Notes under the pieces: generated by a model
What the model was told of the DNA's origin: nothing
Seen by the model: the letters and a program-made list of their open reading frames with translations, nothing else
Database searches by the model: none
Program-made: the position numbers and the translations under genes
Assembly (NCBI GenBank): GCA_902805475.1
Contig: CADCSX010000003.1
Coordinates: 3,782,001-3,846,000, forward strand
Length of the DNA: 64,000 bases
Direction of reading: 5' to 3'
Source of the DNA: Entonaema liquescens
Taxonomy: Eukaryota; Ascomycota; Sordariomycetes; Xylariales; Xylariaceae
Shown: positions 1-12,023 of the stretch, in pieces
How positions within the stretch are numbered: the first letter of the stretch is position 1
Layout of the letters: each line of letters opens with the position of its first letter

Positions 1-2101
1 CGGTGGTCAGCTCGTTGACGAAAGGAAACTGAGCCGTCTACTTGGGCTGCTGCTGTAAAGCCTTTCGTCACAGTCGTTGTTGGTGATGTTGATGCCGAGA
101 AGGTTGTCGACAGTCTCAGAAGACGCGCTTCTTCCGGCGCTGCGGATGAGGCCGAGGAAGAGGAAGATGATGACGAGGGCGAGGACCTCTGCAACTGTAC
201 CTTCTCTCTTGCCTACGGTGCCAAGATTCTTCTTAACCAAACCCACCTACGTCTCAAGCGTGGTCGCCGTTACGGTCTTTGCGGTCCCAACGGATCCGGT
301 AAATCAACTCTTATGCGTGCCATCAACAACGAGCAAGTCGAAGGTTTCCCCAAGCAGAGTGAGGTCAAGACTGTCTTCGTTGAGCACGACCTGGACTCGG
401 CTGATACTGAGATGACTACCATTGACTGGACTATGAAGAAACTGGCTGAGGCAGGTGTTACCACCAGCCGCGAAGATGTCGAGAAGCGCCTTGAGGAGTT
501 CGGTTTCACACCGGCCATGACTTCGGGTGAAATCACTGCCCTGTCTGGTGGTTGGAAGATGAAGTTGGCCTTGTGCCGTGCTGTTTTCGAAGCCCCGGAT
601 ATTCTACTGCTCGACGAACCTACCAACCATCTGGATGTGAAGAACGTCAAGTGGCTCGAGGACTACCTAATTAACTCCCCCTGCACCTCTATCATTGTCT
701 CCCACGACAGCAGCTTCTTAGATAATGTTACTCAGTACATCATCCACTACGAGCGATTCAAGCTCAAGAGATACAAGGGTAACCTAAAGGAGTTCGTCCG
801 CAAGAACCCGCAGGCCAAGTCTTACTATGAGCTTGGAGAATCCGAGCTGGAGTTCAGTTTCCCTGAGCCCGGTTTCTTGGAGGGTGTCAAGACCAAGGCT
901 AAGGCTATCCTGCGTGCCAGCAAGATGAGCTTCCAGTACCCTGGTACCCCCAAGCCTCAGATTACCGACATCACCTTCCAGTGTTCGCTCGGCTCCCGTA
1001 TTGCCGTCATTGGACCCAACGGTGCTGGAAAGTCCACCCTCATCAACGTTCTCACTGGTGAGCTGATCCCCACTGCTGGTGAGATCTACCAGCACGAGAA
1101 CATCCGTATTGCCTACATCAAGCAGCACGCTTTCGCCCACATTGATAACCATCTCGACAAGACCCCCTCAGAATACATCCAATGGCGATTCCAGACTGGT
1201 GAGGATCGTGAGACCATGGACCGTGCCAACAAGATCATCACCGAAGAGGATGAGAAGGCCATGGACAAGATCTTCAAGGTCGAGGGCTCGCAACGACGCA
1301 TCATTGGTATTCACAGCCGCAGAAAGTTCAAGAACAGCTACGAGTACGAGTGCTCGTTTGCCCTTGGAGAGAACGTGGGCATGAAGAACGAGCGCTGGGT
1401 TCCTATGATGACAGCCGACAATGCTTGGCTTCCGCGATCCGAACTTCTCGCTTCTCACCAGAAGATGGTTGCCGAAGTCGATATGAGGGAAGCGCTTGCT
1501 TCTGGTCAATTCCGACCTCTAGTTCGAAAGGAGATTGAGTCTCACTGTGCCAACTTCGGTCTTGATGCCGAACTCGTTTCTCACTCGCGTATGCGTGGTC
1601 TCTCTGGTGGTCAGCGTGTCAAGGTCGTCCTTGCTGCTTGCTCGTGGCAACGACCTCACTTGATCGTTCTTGACGAGCCTACCAACTATCTTGACCGTGA
1701 CTCTCTAGGTGCCCTGTCCAAGGCTCTCAAGAAGTTCGAGGGTGGTGTCATCATCATCACTCACAGTGCCGAGTTCACTAAGGACTTGACTGAAGAAGTT
1801 TGGGCTGTCATGGACGGTAAGATGACACCTTCCGGCCACAACTGGGTCCAAGGTCAAGGTTCCGGCCCTAGGCTAAAGGCAGGCGATGATGACGAAGAGG
1901 AGAAATTCGACGCCATGGGTAATAAGATCGTGACGACGAAGAAGAAGGCTAAGTTGACTAGCTCCGAGGCCAGGAAGAAGAAGAAGGGTAAGTCCAGCAT
2001 GATAATCCGACCCTTTTGAGTTTATAGTTGCTAACGTCATTCTAGAGCGTATGGCCCGCCGAAAGCGTGGTGAGGAAGTCTTCTCTGATGAGGATGATTG
2101 A
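1..2101 (+). CDS. YEF3: Translation elongation factor 3 (ABC-F ATPase), 5' end outside window
   Basis: EF-3 is the fungus-specific ribosome-bound ATPase that helps deacylated tRNA leave the E site during elongation; it acts in the cytosol. Two ABC cassettes are visible. The first has Walker A GPNGSGKST (about 286-312), signature LSGGWKMKL and Walker B LLLDEPTNHLD. The second has GPNGAGKST (about 1015), signature LSGGQRVKV and VLDEPTNYLD. The chromodomain-like insertion sits between them (around 1300-1400). The C-terminal lysine-rich tail is completed across an intron, 1988-2045 (donor GTAAGT), ending in an acidic EEVFSDEDD. The upstream HEAT-repeat part is missing because the window starts inside the gene. 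At bases 20-27 the reading frame changes: GGQLVDER is read in frame 2 and ETEPSTW in frame 1, as if one base of a G run were missing. This gene is essential in fungi, so a base-call error is the likelier reading. Confidence 0.96.
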
Positions 2102-3223
2102 ACAATTCGCTACCATTCTTAAGAGAGACATATCCTTACGACTTAGTCCTGATTCACGAATATGATTACTTGTTTCCTTTGTTTTAATGAACAGAAAAGT
2201 TCGGATTTGCATGGTTAGGCATTATCTCTGTTTCTTACGCGCCCAGGTTGCCGAATACTCAGTGCAACTAAGGGGAGGCGTTTCATCGCATGGTCGAGCA
2301 GGATGAACTAGGAAAGGCATGATACCGCTGGATTGGAGGCCCAGGGGCTAGCCTTTCGAATTCATGATTGCGAGGATACCATAGATAGATAAGCAGGTCG
2401 CTGAATAGACTTGATAGAGTTCTAAGTCTTCTTCTCACTCATGCCAGTCGATGCGGTGCTGTGATATTATTGCATCTTGAATTGTACTTGGCTTTACTGG
2501 GCTCCTTCAGTGGAGTGTGAAGGGTCATATATCGAGCATGGGATGGGTTATAATACGAAGTACACGTAATTCTACATGTGGACTATTCATATGAGTCCAG
2601 TAAGCCCATCCGGTTAAGTACCGAACTATAGCATCTTGCTGTAATATATGTAATATTGTTCAGTCTCTACTTTTTTCATATTAGGATCTGTTTATTGACT
2701 TATTTTGCTAACTTCTACTGATGGTCTTTCTTTGGATTTATTTGTTAGGCACCTGCTTTAACAATATGCATTTTTAGATGTTAGATTCGGGTCAAAATGT
2801 AGTGAGTGCTGCCAATGGGAGATATCCTTTGTGGTGATCTTTGTTGCGTTTGTACCTCTATAGTCGACTTTCCGAGAACAGTACCATAGATGTATGGCAC
2901 ATTTACAAAGGCTTTCGGGATATGCACGGGGGGATTGGAAAGGAGAAATAGAACCTGAATTTGAAGGAATAAAGCAATTGAACGAACCGTGATCATTTCT
3001 TAACATATAACACGCCCCGATAATATAGAATGACAACGACGGTGATAGGAAGAGAAAGCAATCATAGCACCATATAGCTAGCTAGATCCACGGGGAGACT
3101 GTTATTTTCTATCATGTACCTGCATAAGCACGCCTCTATATATACCTTTAATATAAACGATCGTTCGTAAAAGAATATACCAGTATTACATCTTAATAGG
3201 GGAAAAGGACAAGTGCAGGTCCG
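2102..3223. other. Gene-free interval, EF-3 3' flank and protein A promoter
   Basis: No coding region could be supported on either strand; short open frames here lack recognisable protein features and plausible splice partners. The first part is presumably the EF-3 3' untranslated region, and the last few hundred bases, which are AT-rich with TATATATACC-like stretches near 3138-3150, presumably hold the promoter of the gene starting at 3224. Confidence 0.5.
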
Positions 3224-6200
3224 ATGGCGTTTCCGATAGAGGACAGCGGTTTGATGGCTCGGACCGCAAGGCCGGCTAAACCCCCAATACTGAAACCCGG
3301 CGAGAGTATCCCAGTTGTAGCAGCGGCGTATCTAGAGTCGTTCAAGCATAGAATACCTGACGGATATGCATGGGACTGGCAGCCATTTTTTGAAGCGTTA
3401 GTTGAAGGGAACATCGCCGCTAATGGCGTTAGCATCGTATTCCCGCCCGACGAGGCGGAGGAACTGGGAGCTGAGGGCGAACGGCGGCGTGACGCCAGCA
3501 TAGCCCCTAAAGGAAAGGTACCGAAGCCAGAAGGTAGCGGGTCATGGAACTATACGTGGTATATTCCTGAGTGGTCGCACCCCGATTTCGACCCGAGTCT
3601 CACTGTATCATATACCAAGGGATTCCAGAAGCTTAGCTCCCAAGATCCGCTTCTGAGGTTGTACCCGGCACTACGGGCCGATGACGTGTTTAAGAGGCCG
3701 ACCGAATGGGCGAAACGTTTCGGGATCTTTCCTGGTGAACTTAGTGGTCGAAGTCGTATGAGCCCGACATTGTCTGCGACTCGGGATCCGTGGGAGGACT
3801 ACGCGAACCAGATAAATTTGCTCTCGGAGGAGGCGAAAAAGAAACTCTCAGAGGAGACACGAGACGCGGCGATTCGATTGGGGAAACCGGCCCCCTGAAG
3901 GTTTTATCGACAAGGACGCTTTGGAAAACTTGATGAATACCGAGCAGAGGATGACGGGCGAACAGCTGCGTGCTAAGATGGCGTCCTATCTATCCGACGA
4001 CCACGTTCCTCTAAACCTACAAGTAGAGCCTCCCATCACATTGGAGGAGTTTGTAGACGACCTCAAAACTAATTACCCTCATATATTAGAAGCGCACCAG
4101 ACGTATTTCAACAAGGCCTTGGAAGACCAAGACTTCCAACGCATCATGTTTCACGACATGACGTCCGACGAGATGGTATATAACAATATTTATACACAGT
4201 CCAATGACGTGACATGCGACCTCTCCGGGCCGCTCCATCCGTAAGTATACCTAGCTGTTAGGACCTGATGATGATTCTGTGTTTTTGTTGGCTGGCTAAC
4301 CGTTCTCGATTACTTATAGTCTTTTTGAAAGAGAGAGATGGAGGGATACTTCGTCCAAAGGAGCTGAGAGGTTTGATCCTCGATATTTATATAACCTCAA
4401 TGGTGTGAGAGCGGAGTGGGATGTGGTGAGTAACCCCTAACCCCTTTTTATGCTTGAGTGCGAAGAGATGGCTAATTCATTTCCCTTCTAGAGGACAAAT
4501 GACGAGTTATGGGCGGCGTTACAGCCTGCATTGCAGCTTGTGTCGAGGCTTCTCGACAGCAACCATCCTGGGTTCCGGGATTTGATGGATCTGAGGACTC
4601 GGTACAAGATTCCACTAGAGTCGACTGGCAAGAGGAAAAATCCAAGAACGCCCCATCTCATTGGATACAGGCCCTTTGACAAGATGAAAATGGACTTGGA
4701 GAATTCATGGCCGGAGATGATCCAGCTACACAAGATGGGATACGACTTCATCGGCAATACATGGAGGGTTCTCATGCAATCCGTCACCCTCGAGATAAGC
4801 AGCGCGTGGTTCGAACCCCTTGAGTCCAACGACCGGGATGCTGTCGACGGAACGGTTGAGACTTCGTCTCTGATGTACGGAATGACACAGTCAAGCGGCC
4901 GCGGCGAGGCTACTGAAATACATATCTGGATAGCCGCAGAGTTGATGTGGCCGCTGCTGATGCCCCAGTATAGCCAAAGCGAGAAGATGACGGCTTCTTT
5001 CCTGATTGCCTCGACACTGATGCACGAATTTGCTGTAAGATAACAAGCCCCCCCTTTCTAGTTTTCCCGATCTCTTAACTTCTCAAACCTTGCTAATATG
5101 ACCCGAGCATCTCTCTAGCATGCCGTGAACTGCGCTCACTTCAATCTGACATGCGACCCGTATTTCGCAATCGTTCCAGGACAGCCTCCAATGGTTGCGA
5201 ACCTTCTTTTTCAACTATCTCACGTTATGTGGGACATGGACGTAGAGGGCGGAGACCATTTCTTCGACGGTCTAGGTGTAGCCGAGTTCGGGTTTGATAT
5301 CGAGAAGGCCGTTTGGGGTGTTCTAACCAACGCCATGATGAACGGCACCTTTATTAAGCCTTCTCGACATTTAAGTACTTTGCCAATAATAGGGGACGCG
5401 AGCCCCTGGCCAGTCGCTAGAAACCCACCGCCGATTGGTTATAACTACGGAGGAGTGATCGAAGACGCCGAGTATCCCGTAGAGAATTACTGTCACCCGA
5501 TCCCTCTTGACTATATAGCTCAGTTCTTCAAACAGTCCTTCTGGACAGATGTCTACCCCGTGTGGGGTCCCGAGGCCCTGAAATTGAGCCCCAAGGATCG
5601 TATGCTGAAGACTTCGGTGTCGCCATCTTCTTGGATACATGGACCAATGGGTGAGAAGGTGTACGGCATGGCGGAATGGTGGTTTATATCCTTCGTATAC
5701 CGGACGCTGGAGAGGAACCAGCACCACATACTGGCAGAGTATCTGAAACGGAAATCTTGGGAACTGATAATGCCTAGTATATACGCGGTCCGTTGGGAAT
5801 ATGAAGTCGAACACTGGGACCATAGGATTATCTCGCCCCTAAAAGAGCAACTTCAAACATTCACCCGAGTAAGTGGAGAGGGCTTTGAGGTCAACCGGAT
5901 ATTGTCCTTGGACTCTAATGGTAGACTCCACACGTATATAACCAATAATAACAAGAACATTTTTAGCGGTACGGCGACCAAGGTACTATCCTTACAAGAA
6001 TGGTACAAGAAGACAGAGGATGACTGGGATAAGTATTTCTCTGATGGTGGATTTATCATGCAGGAAGTAGCTGCAACATACAGATGTCTGATGAAGGACC
6101 TCTCAATCTTGCAACGTATGGTCTTTGACTTCCTCAGCTTGCTACCCAATCCCCGGGCCTTTCTTTATTCGAACACCGGTGCTGCGGATAATGGCGCCAT

Positions 6201-7470
6201 TGGAGGTGCGTACAGACACATCCAGGAGATGATTAATTGGGTCGGCCAGAATATACCGCAAATAAACATGTTGTCCAACCTATCGGCAGGCAACCCCGGC
6301 ACTCAGCACTCGTGGGTTCAATGGGAGACGCGCCTCCGATCCTGTCACTTGGCCTACAGGGACCTCCTAGATATGCTTTCGAATCCGAACCAGTGGCATC
6401 CGGATGACAGGAAATGGAAGAGACGTTTTGCAACAGTCCCGTCCTCCTACTGGCGAAAGCAGATGGATCGATTACGCGTCATTGCGACTAAACAGTACAA
6501 CCTGCTAGATCCACGCATCCGCCATGTTTTCGATGAATGCGAAGAGATTATGGAACGCACGCCGGGAGCGATATACCTGCCCTTCCCGCTCCGTAAACAC
6601 GCGACGACTGTCAACGCTTTACGAGAACAGATACGAGACGCGGGCCTGGGCCAACCTCCGCCTGCAGATCGAGTTTATAACTGGTCTGCCCCCGGTCCAA
6701 TATGGAAACCTAAACTGTCCAAGTCCCGAAGTTTCTCGCCCCAAGTGACGCCTGAAGTTTCAGGCATTTCCTCCAAGCTACCGGACTTGAAGCTTACCCC
6801 CTCTGGCAAGGAACCCATAAAGGATACCTTTGGCGTACCGCGTGACCCAAGGGTAATGGGAACACGCGCGCCTCGGCGGCTTAATCTAGCAGGCTTGGGT
6901 ACAGGTAACAGTAGTGGCAGTGGTGGTGGCGGCGGGCCATCACGGGGTGGTGGCGCTCTGGGCGTAACAAAAGGAGGAGGAGTTCAGAAAAACCGGCGCG
7001 CGTCGACGAAGGGCTACGGGCATTACTGGAATAAGGATAAAGACGGCGCGCAGTTTATTTTGTCTGCGCAGAAGATGAATGGTCTGGACAGTCTCGAGGA
7101 GATCGGGGTATCAGCGTCAACCATCCAAGAGGTGGTTGCGTCAGGACCCTTCGGAACAGGAGCAGCTTTCCCAACCAATACGGGAGACACCGTCTTCGCG
7201 GCGCAGCCTATTGGATCTAGAGTTGGGAAAGAGCCGACCCTGTTCCCCAATCCGTTCGCAAATCCTTTAATTACGACTCATGAAGCTATAGTATACGACT
7301 TTCAGCGCGGTATCGAGGAGAGCCAACGGCGGCAGGAACAGGGGAATCAAACGTTCCAGACAATGGAACCCTGGCGGGATGCTCGAGCTACGGGTTTTAA
7401 CAATAGTGACAGCCCAAGTCCCCCGGGCTCTTCCCCAGGCGCATTCCCGCCCCCTGCCCCTACCCCGTAG
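3224..7470 (+). CDS. HEXXH protein A: putative zinc metallopeptidase-like protein of unknown family
   Basis: Four exons (3224-4240, 4320-4425, 4492-5034, 5119-7470), about 1338 residues once one frameshift is allowed. I do not recognise a named family. The exon 3/4 junction builds HEFAHAVNCAH (about 552-562), so the HEXXH motif is split by a phase-0 intron. A glutamate in VAEFG (about 611) is a candidate third zinc ligand, as in gluzincins. The segment around QSFWTDVYPVWG and YAVRWEYEVEHW aligns by eye with the protein encoded at 22838-27975 (DFWTEIVPKHG; VRSEWYDIEYTKW), so the two are paralogues. Unlike that one it has no cytochrome b5-like modules; its last 200 residues are Gly/Pro/Ser-rich and look disordered. 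No signal peptide or membrane segment is evident. The frame shifts by one at the C5 run 3891-3895; reading C4 joins APEGFIDKDALE in frame. Peptidase activity is inference. Confidence 0.8.
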
Positions 7471-8081
7471 TCAACTTTCTCGATTCTGGACTGGTGCCGT
7501 GGAAGGCAATGATCAGAAGGTACATATGTATAATAAGATAGATGCGAAGAGGGCGTGGATCAATAAAACTCACAAGAGCAGTCGTTTCGTCATAAGACCG
7601 AGCGGATTGATCAAATGGATTTTGAAGTCTTGCTTTATCATTAACTAACTAGGGTTAATTAGGTGATTTCTTTCAGAAATCTACCGGTCTTCTGTTATTC
7701 TTCAGTAGACTATATATAATCATATTTTCGATGTGGTACAACGAGGGTTTCAGTAATTGATACTTGGGTGATTAGAATGAATACGTATCGTGACTTACCG
7801 AGTAGTAGTCTTAGATCGAGCTGGCAATAGTAGTAGTTAATGGATATAAAGCCTCCAACGATTCTCAAAGGTATCGAGCCTGAGGACAGTTGTCAAGATA
7901 GAACGAACATGTCAAAGTATATGCGATAAGACTTAAACAAATGGGAGGAACCACAGCGGACAACCACGTATGATAGATGACTTTTTCATTACTAACGTTG
8001 AAGGGCATTGGGCAGGTTTTATATGCGGGATATTCTATTACACATCTAGCCCGGCAAAAACCACAGCCATTGGCTCATGCC
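7471..8081. other. Convergent 3' flanks
   Basis: The interval lies between the stop of protein A and the stop of the convergent sirtuin gene. I see no gene, repeat or RNA in it. It presumably holds both 3' untranslated regions and polyadenylation sites. Confidence 0.5.
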
Positions 8082-11057
8082 TCATCTCGAATATTTTAGT
8101 CCTTCAAGTACTTGGGCTCCTTCGAGAGCCTCTTGCTGAGCTAATTCCCATCGAAGCTGGTCCGATGGGCTAGGCGGTTTGTCGCAAGCAGCCACACTCG
8201 ATTCCTTAGCTGGTCTTCTGTAATTCGTTGCTTCGTATCGCAACTTGACCAGCGGGTCGCTAAATAACATAGGGTGTGTCGCCTGCCGTATGGCAAAAAT
8301 TTGGGGTCGTGGTATTGGTGGTAGGTCAGATAACGGACTGCGCGGCGACACGTTCAGACTCGGCTCTAGAGGCTTAATCCTCGCAGGAGGCGAACGTTCC
8401 CACCCGGGGTGGAAAGGAGGTAAGATTGGACCTTTAGAAGGGAGCGCCCTATAGGCTGTCGAAGTAGCTACTTCGTTTTCGACTCCAGTTTGTTCCTCGA
8501 GGCTGTGACCTGATGTGGGAGGCGGACGTGAGGGCTTCCTCGCTCGTGAAACTATTTCACCAACCGGAACTCCTTCAATCATCTTTCGTTTCCGCCGACG
8601 AGGATGGATCTTAACAGCAGCAGTGATGGAGCTGGGTGCATTATACGGAGGCGTCGTACTATTTCTATGGGGGGTTGTGCCGCGGTTTAATTCTGCTAGC
8701 CTAACCGGGGTTGGAGATTTACCAGAGCGCGCAAGCTCTTGAGCAGCCTTCGCGTATTGTCTCCGGCTGCTGCTGCAATTAACTAAGAGCTTAGCTTTAG
8801 CAGGAGGTCCAGGCTTGATTTTTAGTTCAGTCCCTTGATCGACCGATGCGGTTAAGGCTGCTGGCGCAGACTTCCTTGGTCTCTTAGGTTTGGTAATCGG
8901 TACGGTAGGTTGAGATACCGAAGCAGGAGGACCTGGAATAGGAGGTGGGACGGCTGACGAAGGTCGACGAGGAGCCGCGTACCCTAGATTATCGAAAGGA
9001 CGATCACCTATCTTGGCTAGAGTTTGAAATATCTCCCAAACTACATATGCACCACATTGGTAATCGTTTCTCATAGAAGAGGGATTTTTCGGCGGCGGTC
9101 GAGATTTGGCAAGTTCAATCGTGTGGCGCCTCTTCTCACCCAAGCTCTCGCGTTTCTTAGATATAGTCTCCCTTTTCTTCTCGGCTAGAGCCTCGCGTCT
9201 TTGTTTTTCGAATTCTAAAATCTCATCGGGAGATAACCATAGGTGTGGCTTCCTGCCTTTTAAATCGTCAACCCAAGCATCACAGTCCCACTCGATCCAG
9301 TAATCTATGATATCGCCCCAGGCACTATCTGATGGCCTCGTCAGGTTGATAAAGATAACTTTGCCTCCTTTGTTATGCACAGCTTTGGCAAATTCTTTGA
9401 CCATCACTTTCAGACCGTGTACCTTAAGACTAGTCCCTAATATTAAGAGGAGATCCGGACCCACGGAAAGATCATGTTGGACAATAGGGGATATCAAGTC
9501 GGACTGCGGGTGCTCTTCTCCATAGAGAACAATGTCTGGCCTGAGTTTGCCGATGCCCAAAGCTCTCTTCCCCTTTTCCTGGCGCGCCGCAGTTGCTCCC
9601 GCGCAGTGGGGACATTCGGGTTGTTCGCCTGACATCGTACATGATTCCCGACCATCCTCATCCCAATCACAGAGTTTCCCGCACACAAAGCAGCGGAGGG
9701 CATGTAGAGAACCATGGAGGAACACACATTCAACGCCTTTATCCTGAGTTAAGACTGGACGTGTAGGGTTTCGCCCGGAAGCCTCAGAACCTTGCGAGTT
9801 TTGTCCAGTTTCCGCATTAGGGTCATCCTCATCTTTTGGTGTTTCTAAGTTTTCCTTGGAATCTTTTTCGCAATCTGCTAGTTGTATTTTAGCAGATTTC
9901 CTCCTTCGATTACCCGCACCGCTCTTCAGGTCTGTAGAAAGACCAATCTTCTTCTCGATTTCGTCGATATTTTGGGTATATACTCTCGCAAGCTTTCCGA
10001 CATCACGGAGTTGGGCGATAAATCGGTGAGTTGTAGTCGGTTCAACTTCCTTTACCTTCTGCCTCAGGGTGGTCGCAAATCGATAAAATACGGATGTCTT
10101 CAGTGGATCTGCCCATATATTACAATCGAATAGATCTCGACCTTTCATATTACGCAGACTAGAATTTGAGGTTTGGGAAGATAGGACATCTAAAGAAGTA
10201 TGTATGTCCTCGGTATCGGACGTCTCGGAACATTCCGCACTTTCTCGCGAGCTACTATCAGTAGATGTATTCACATTTTCGTAAGGGTCAAAGAGGATAG
10301 GTGGTGGTGAAGAGAGAGGAGATGAGCTGAATGATTTGCCCAGAATAGCTCTTGGGGTTGTATCCCTCGTCTGGACATTACGGGGGGCCTGTCCCACGCA
10401 GAGAACTGAGTCCTCGGTCTGGGAGGATGTCCCTGAAAGCCGGGAGCCCGAGAATAACGATTCCTGGGATACAGAAGATTGTACGGAATATTGCGAGGTA
10501 TATCGAGGTAGTGGTGGCCGTAACCCAGTTCGCGACCTAGTAAGTCGCTGTAACGATATTTCGGAAGTCACTACTTCTTGTTTTATTAGGTCACCTCTCG
10601 GAGATTGAATAGGGGTTTCTAGGCCCCTATCAGTATTATTGGCTGGCGTATTCGTCTTAATTTGGCCTTTTTGGCTATCCGGGACATCTACCGCCTCCGT
10701 GGGTTTACGTTGTTCTGTTATCCTTTCAGTCGTATTCGATATTCTTCTTCGTTTAGTCGGGCGTCCGCTTATATCGAAGCTAACGGCCTGTCCTTCGTTC
10801 TCTTTACCATTACCGGCCTCTGCTCGTTCAAATTGGGCCTGAATGAGTGAGTAAAGTCCATTCTCTGAGCGGAAATCCTATAACAAGTTAGTGCCTGGAT
10901 GTTTCGAGATATAACAAAGGTAAGACCGTACTGGGATGCCAGAATTAGTACTTATTCCAGCACCGGTGATTATGACAACCTTTTTAGCTTTCCCGAGCGA
11001 GTTGGCGACGTTTTGGAGTAGATCCGAAGAAGTAGGTGTGACCTGAAGTATCGTCAT
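8082..11057 (-). CDS. Sirtuin, HST3/HST4-like NAD-dependent deacetylase
   Basis: Sirtuins remove acetyl groups from lysine using NAD+; the HST3/4 branch acts on histone H3 K56 in the nucleus. Two exons, 11057-10932 and 10877-8082 (intron 10931-10878), give 973 residues. The first exon ends inside the NAD-binding motif: ITGAGISTNSGIP (about 30-42), followed by DFRSENGLYS after the intron. Further on are RVYTQNIDEIEKKIGL, the catalytic histidine in FLHGSLHALRC, the zinc cysteines CFVCGKLC and PECPHC, LRPDIVLYGEEHP and LILGTSLKVHG. Odd points: about 235 low-complexity residues are inserted between DFR and the GRDLFDCNIW segment, where other HST proteins have a short loop, and the C-terminal 400 residues are Pro/Ser/Arg-rich with basic stretches that could localise it to the nucleus. 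The assignment to HST3 versus HST4 is not possible by eye. Confidence 0.93.
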
Positions 11058-12023
11058 ACTGAATGCTCGGAAACTGGATGTCTAAGGCTGGTCGCGAATT
11101 CGAAAGGGATTGTCGTCTAAGAAGCGCGTAAAGGAGTCATCGCGTAATACTGCTTGAATAGAACTTGCGATTTTACTCGTATCTACAACCTTTCCGTTAT
11201 AGCTTGCTCTAGAGGCTTCCGAGCGGGCGCATAAGTAAATGTTAAGAACAAAGACGCGTCAGCACGCGTGTATCCCGGACTATTTAAACTGCTTTAAGGT
11301 CGGTTCTAATCTCCAGGGCTAAATAATGATTATGGGACATCGGTTTCCGGATTGAAGGTACGCGTTATAATAGATTTATAGTATGCGGGCAGTTCAAGAT
11401 ATGTCAATTGTAAGAGATGGGGACGTAGAAGTGATGAGCAGCTGTCGTTCGTGGGGCGGAACGGTACAAGAATCTAATCGGACAATCGAAAGTGGTTTCG
11501 AAGATAAATGACGGGAAGCAAAAAAGTAGGAAGATGGAGCTATAAAGTGTAAAGAAGAGAGTGTAAGATCTAAAACATTGGTAAAAAAGCGAAAAATGTA
11601 TAAACTAAAAGTTACGAAGAAGGTAGTTTAAAATGTACCTAACGAGTAAGTACGAGGCCAACAGTTAGTAGTAGCAGTTATTACCTTTAATCCTGGGTAC
11701 ATAAGGTGTACATATATAGTAAAGCGCGAATCATCTTTAGCTGATGTGGAGTCGGTAAACACTGAACGGAAGCTGACTGAGATACTACGAAGTAGCAGTA
11801 ACGGTAACGCGTGCTAAGTTGCTAAATTTACCCCACTAGTTTGATACCTCGTACCTTAAAATGCGGAGATCCCTTTTGCTAGTCTCATTCACGCGTATAT
11901 CTTTTCATGGATGCTTACGAAATACATCACGTACATACATTCCCCTAATACTTAAAACATTTAACTACCTAAGGTGCTAAGTTTCGCAAACAAGTTCTAC
12001 AAATAATCATCATCCCAACATAT
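11058..12023. other. Gene-free interval, sirtuin promoter and sedolisin 3' flank
   Basis: No open frame with protein-like features was found. The interval is AT-rich, with A-rich stretches around 11500-11640. It should contain the sirtuin promoter (near 11058) and the sedolisin 3' untranslated region. Confidence 0.5.

Noticed and set aside
3870..3925. A very short intron to explain the frame change in protein A
   Set aside because: No GT-AG pair of realistic length exists here, and reading C4 instead of C5 restores the protein without loss.
8245..10608. Several plus-strand open frames inside the sirtuin gene
   Set aside because: They are antisense shadows of a coding exon with clear conserved motifs on the minus strand.
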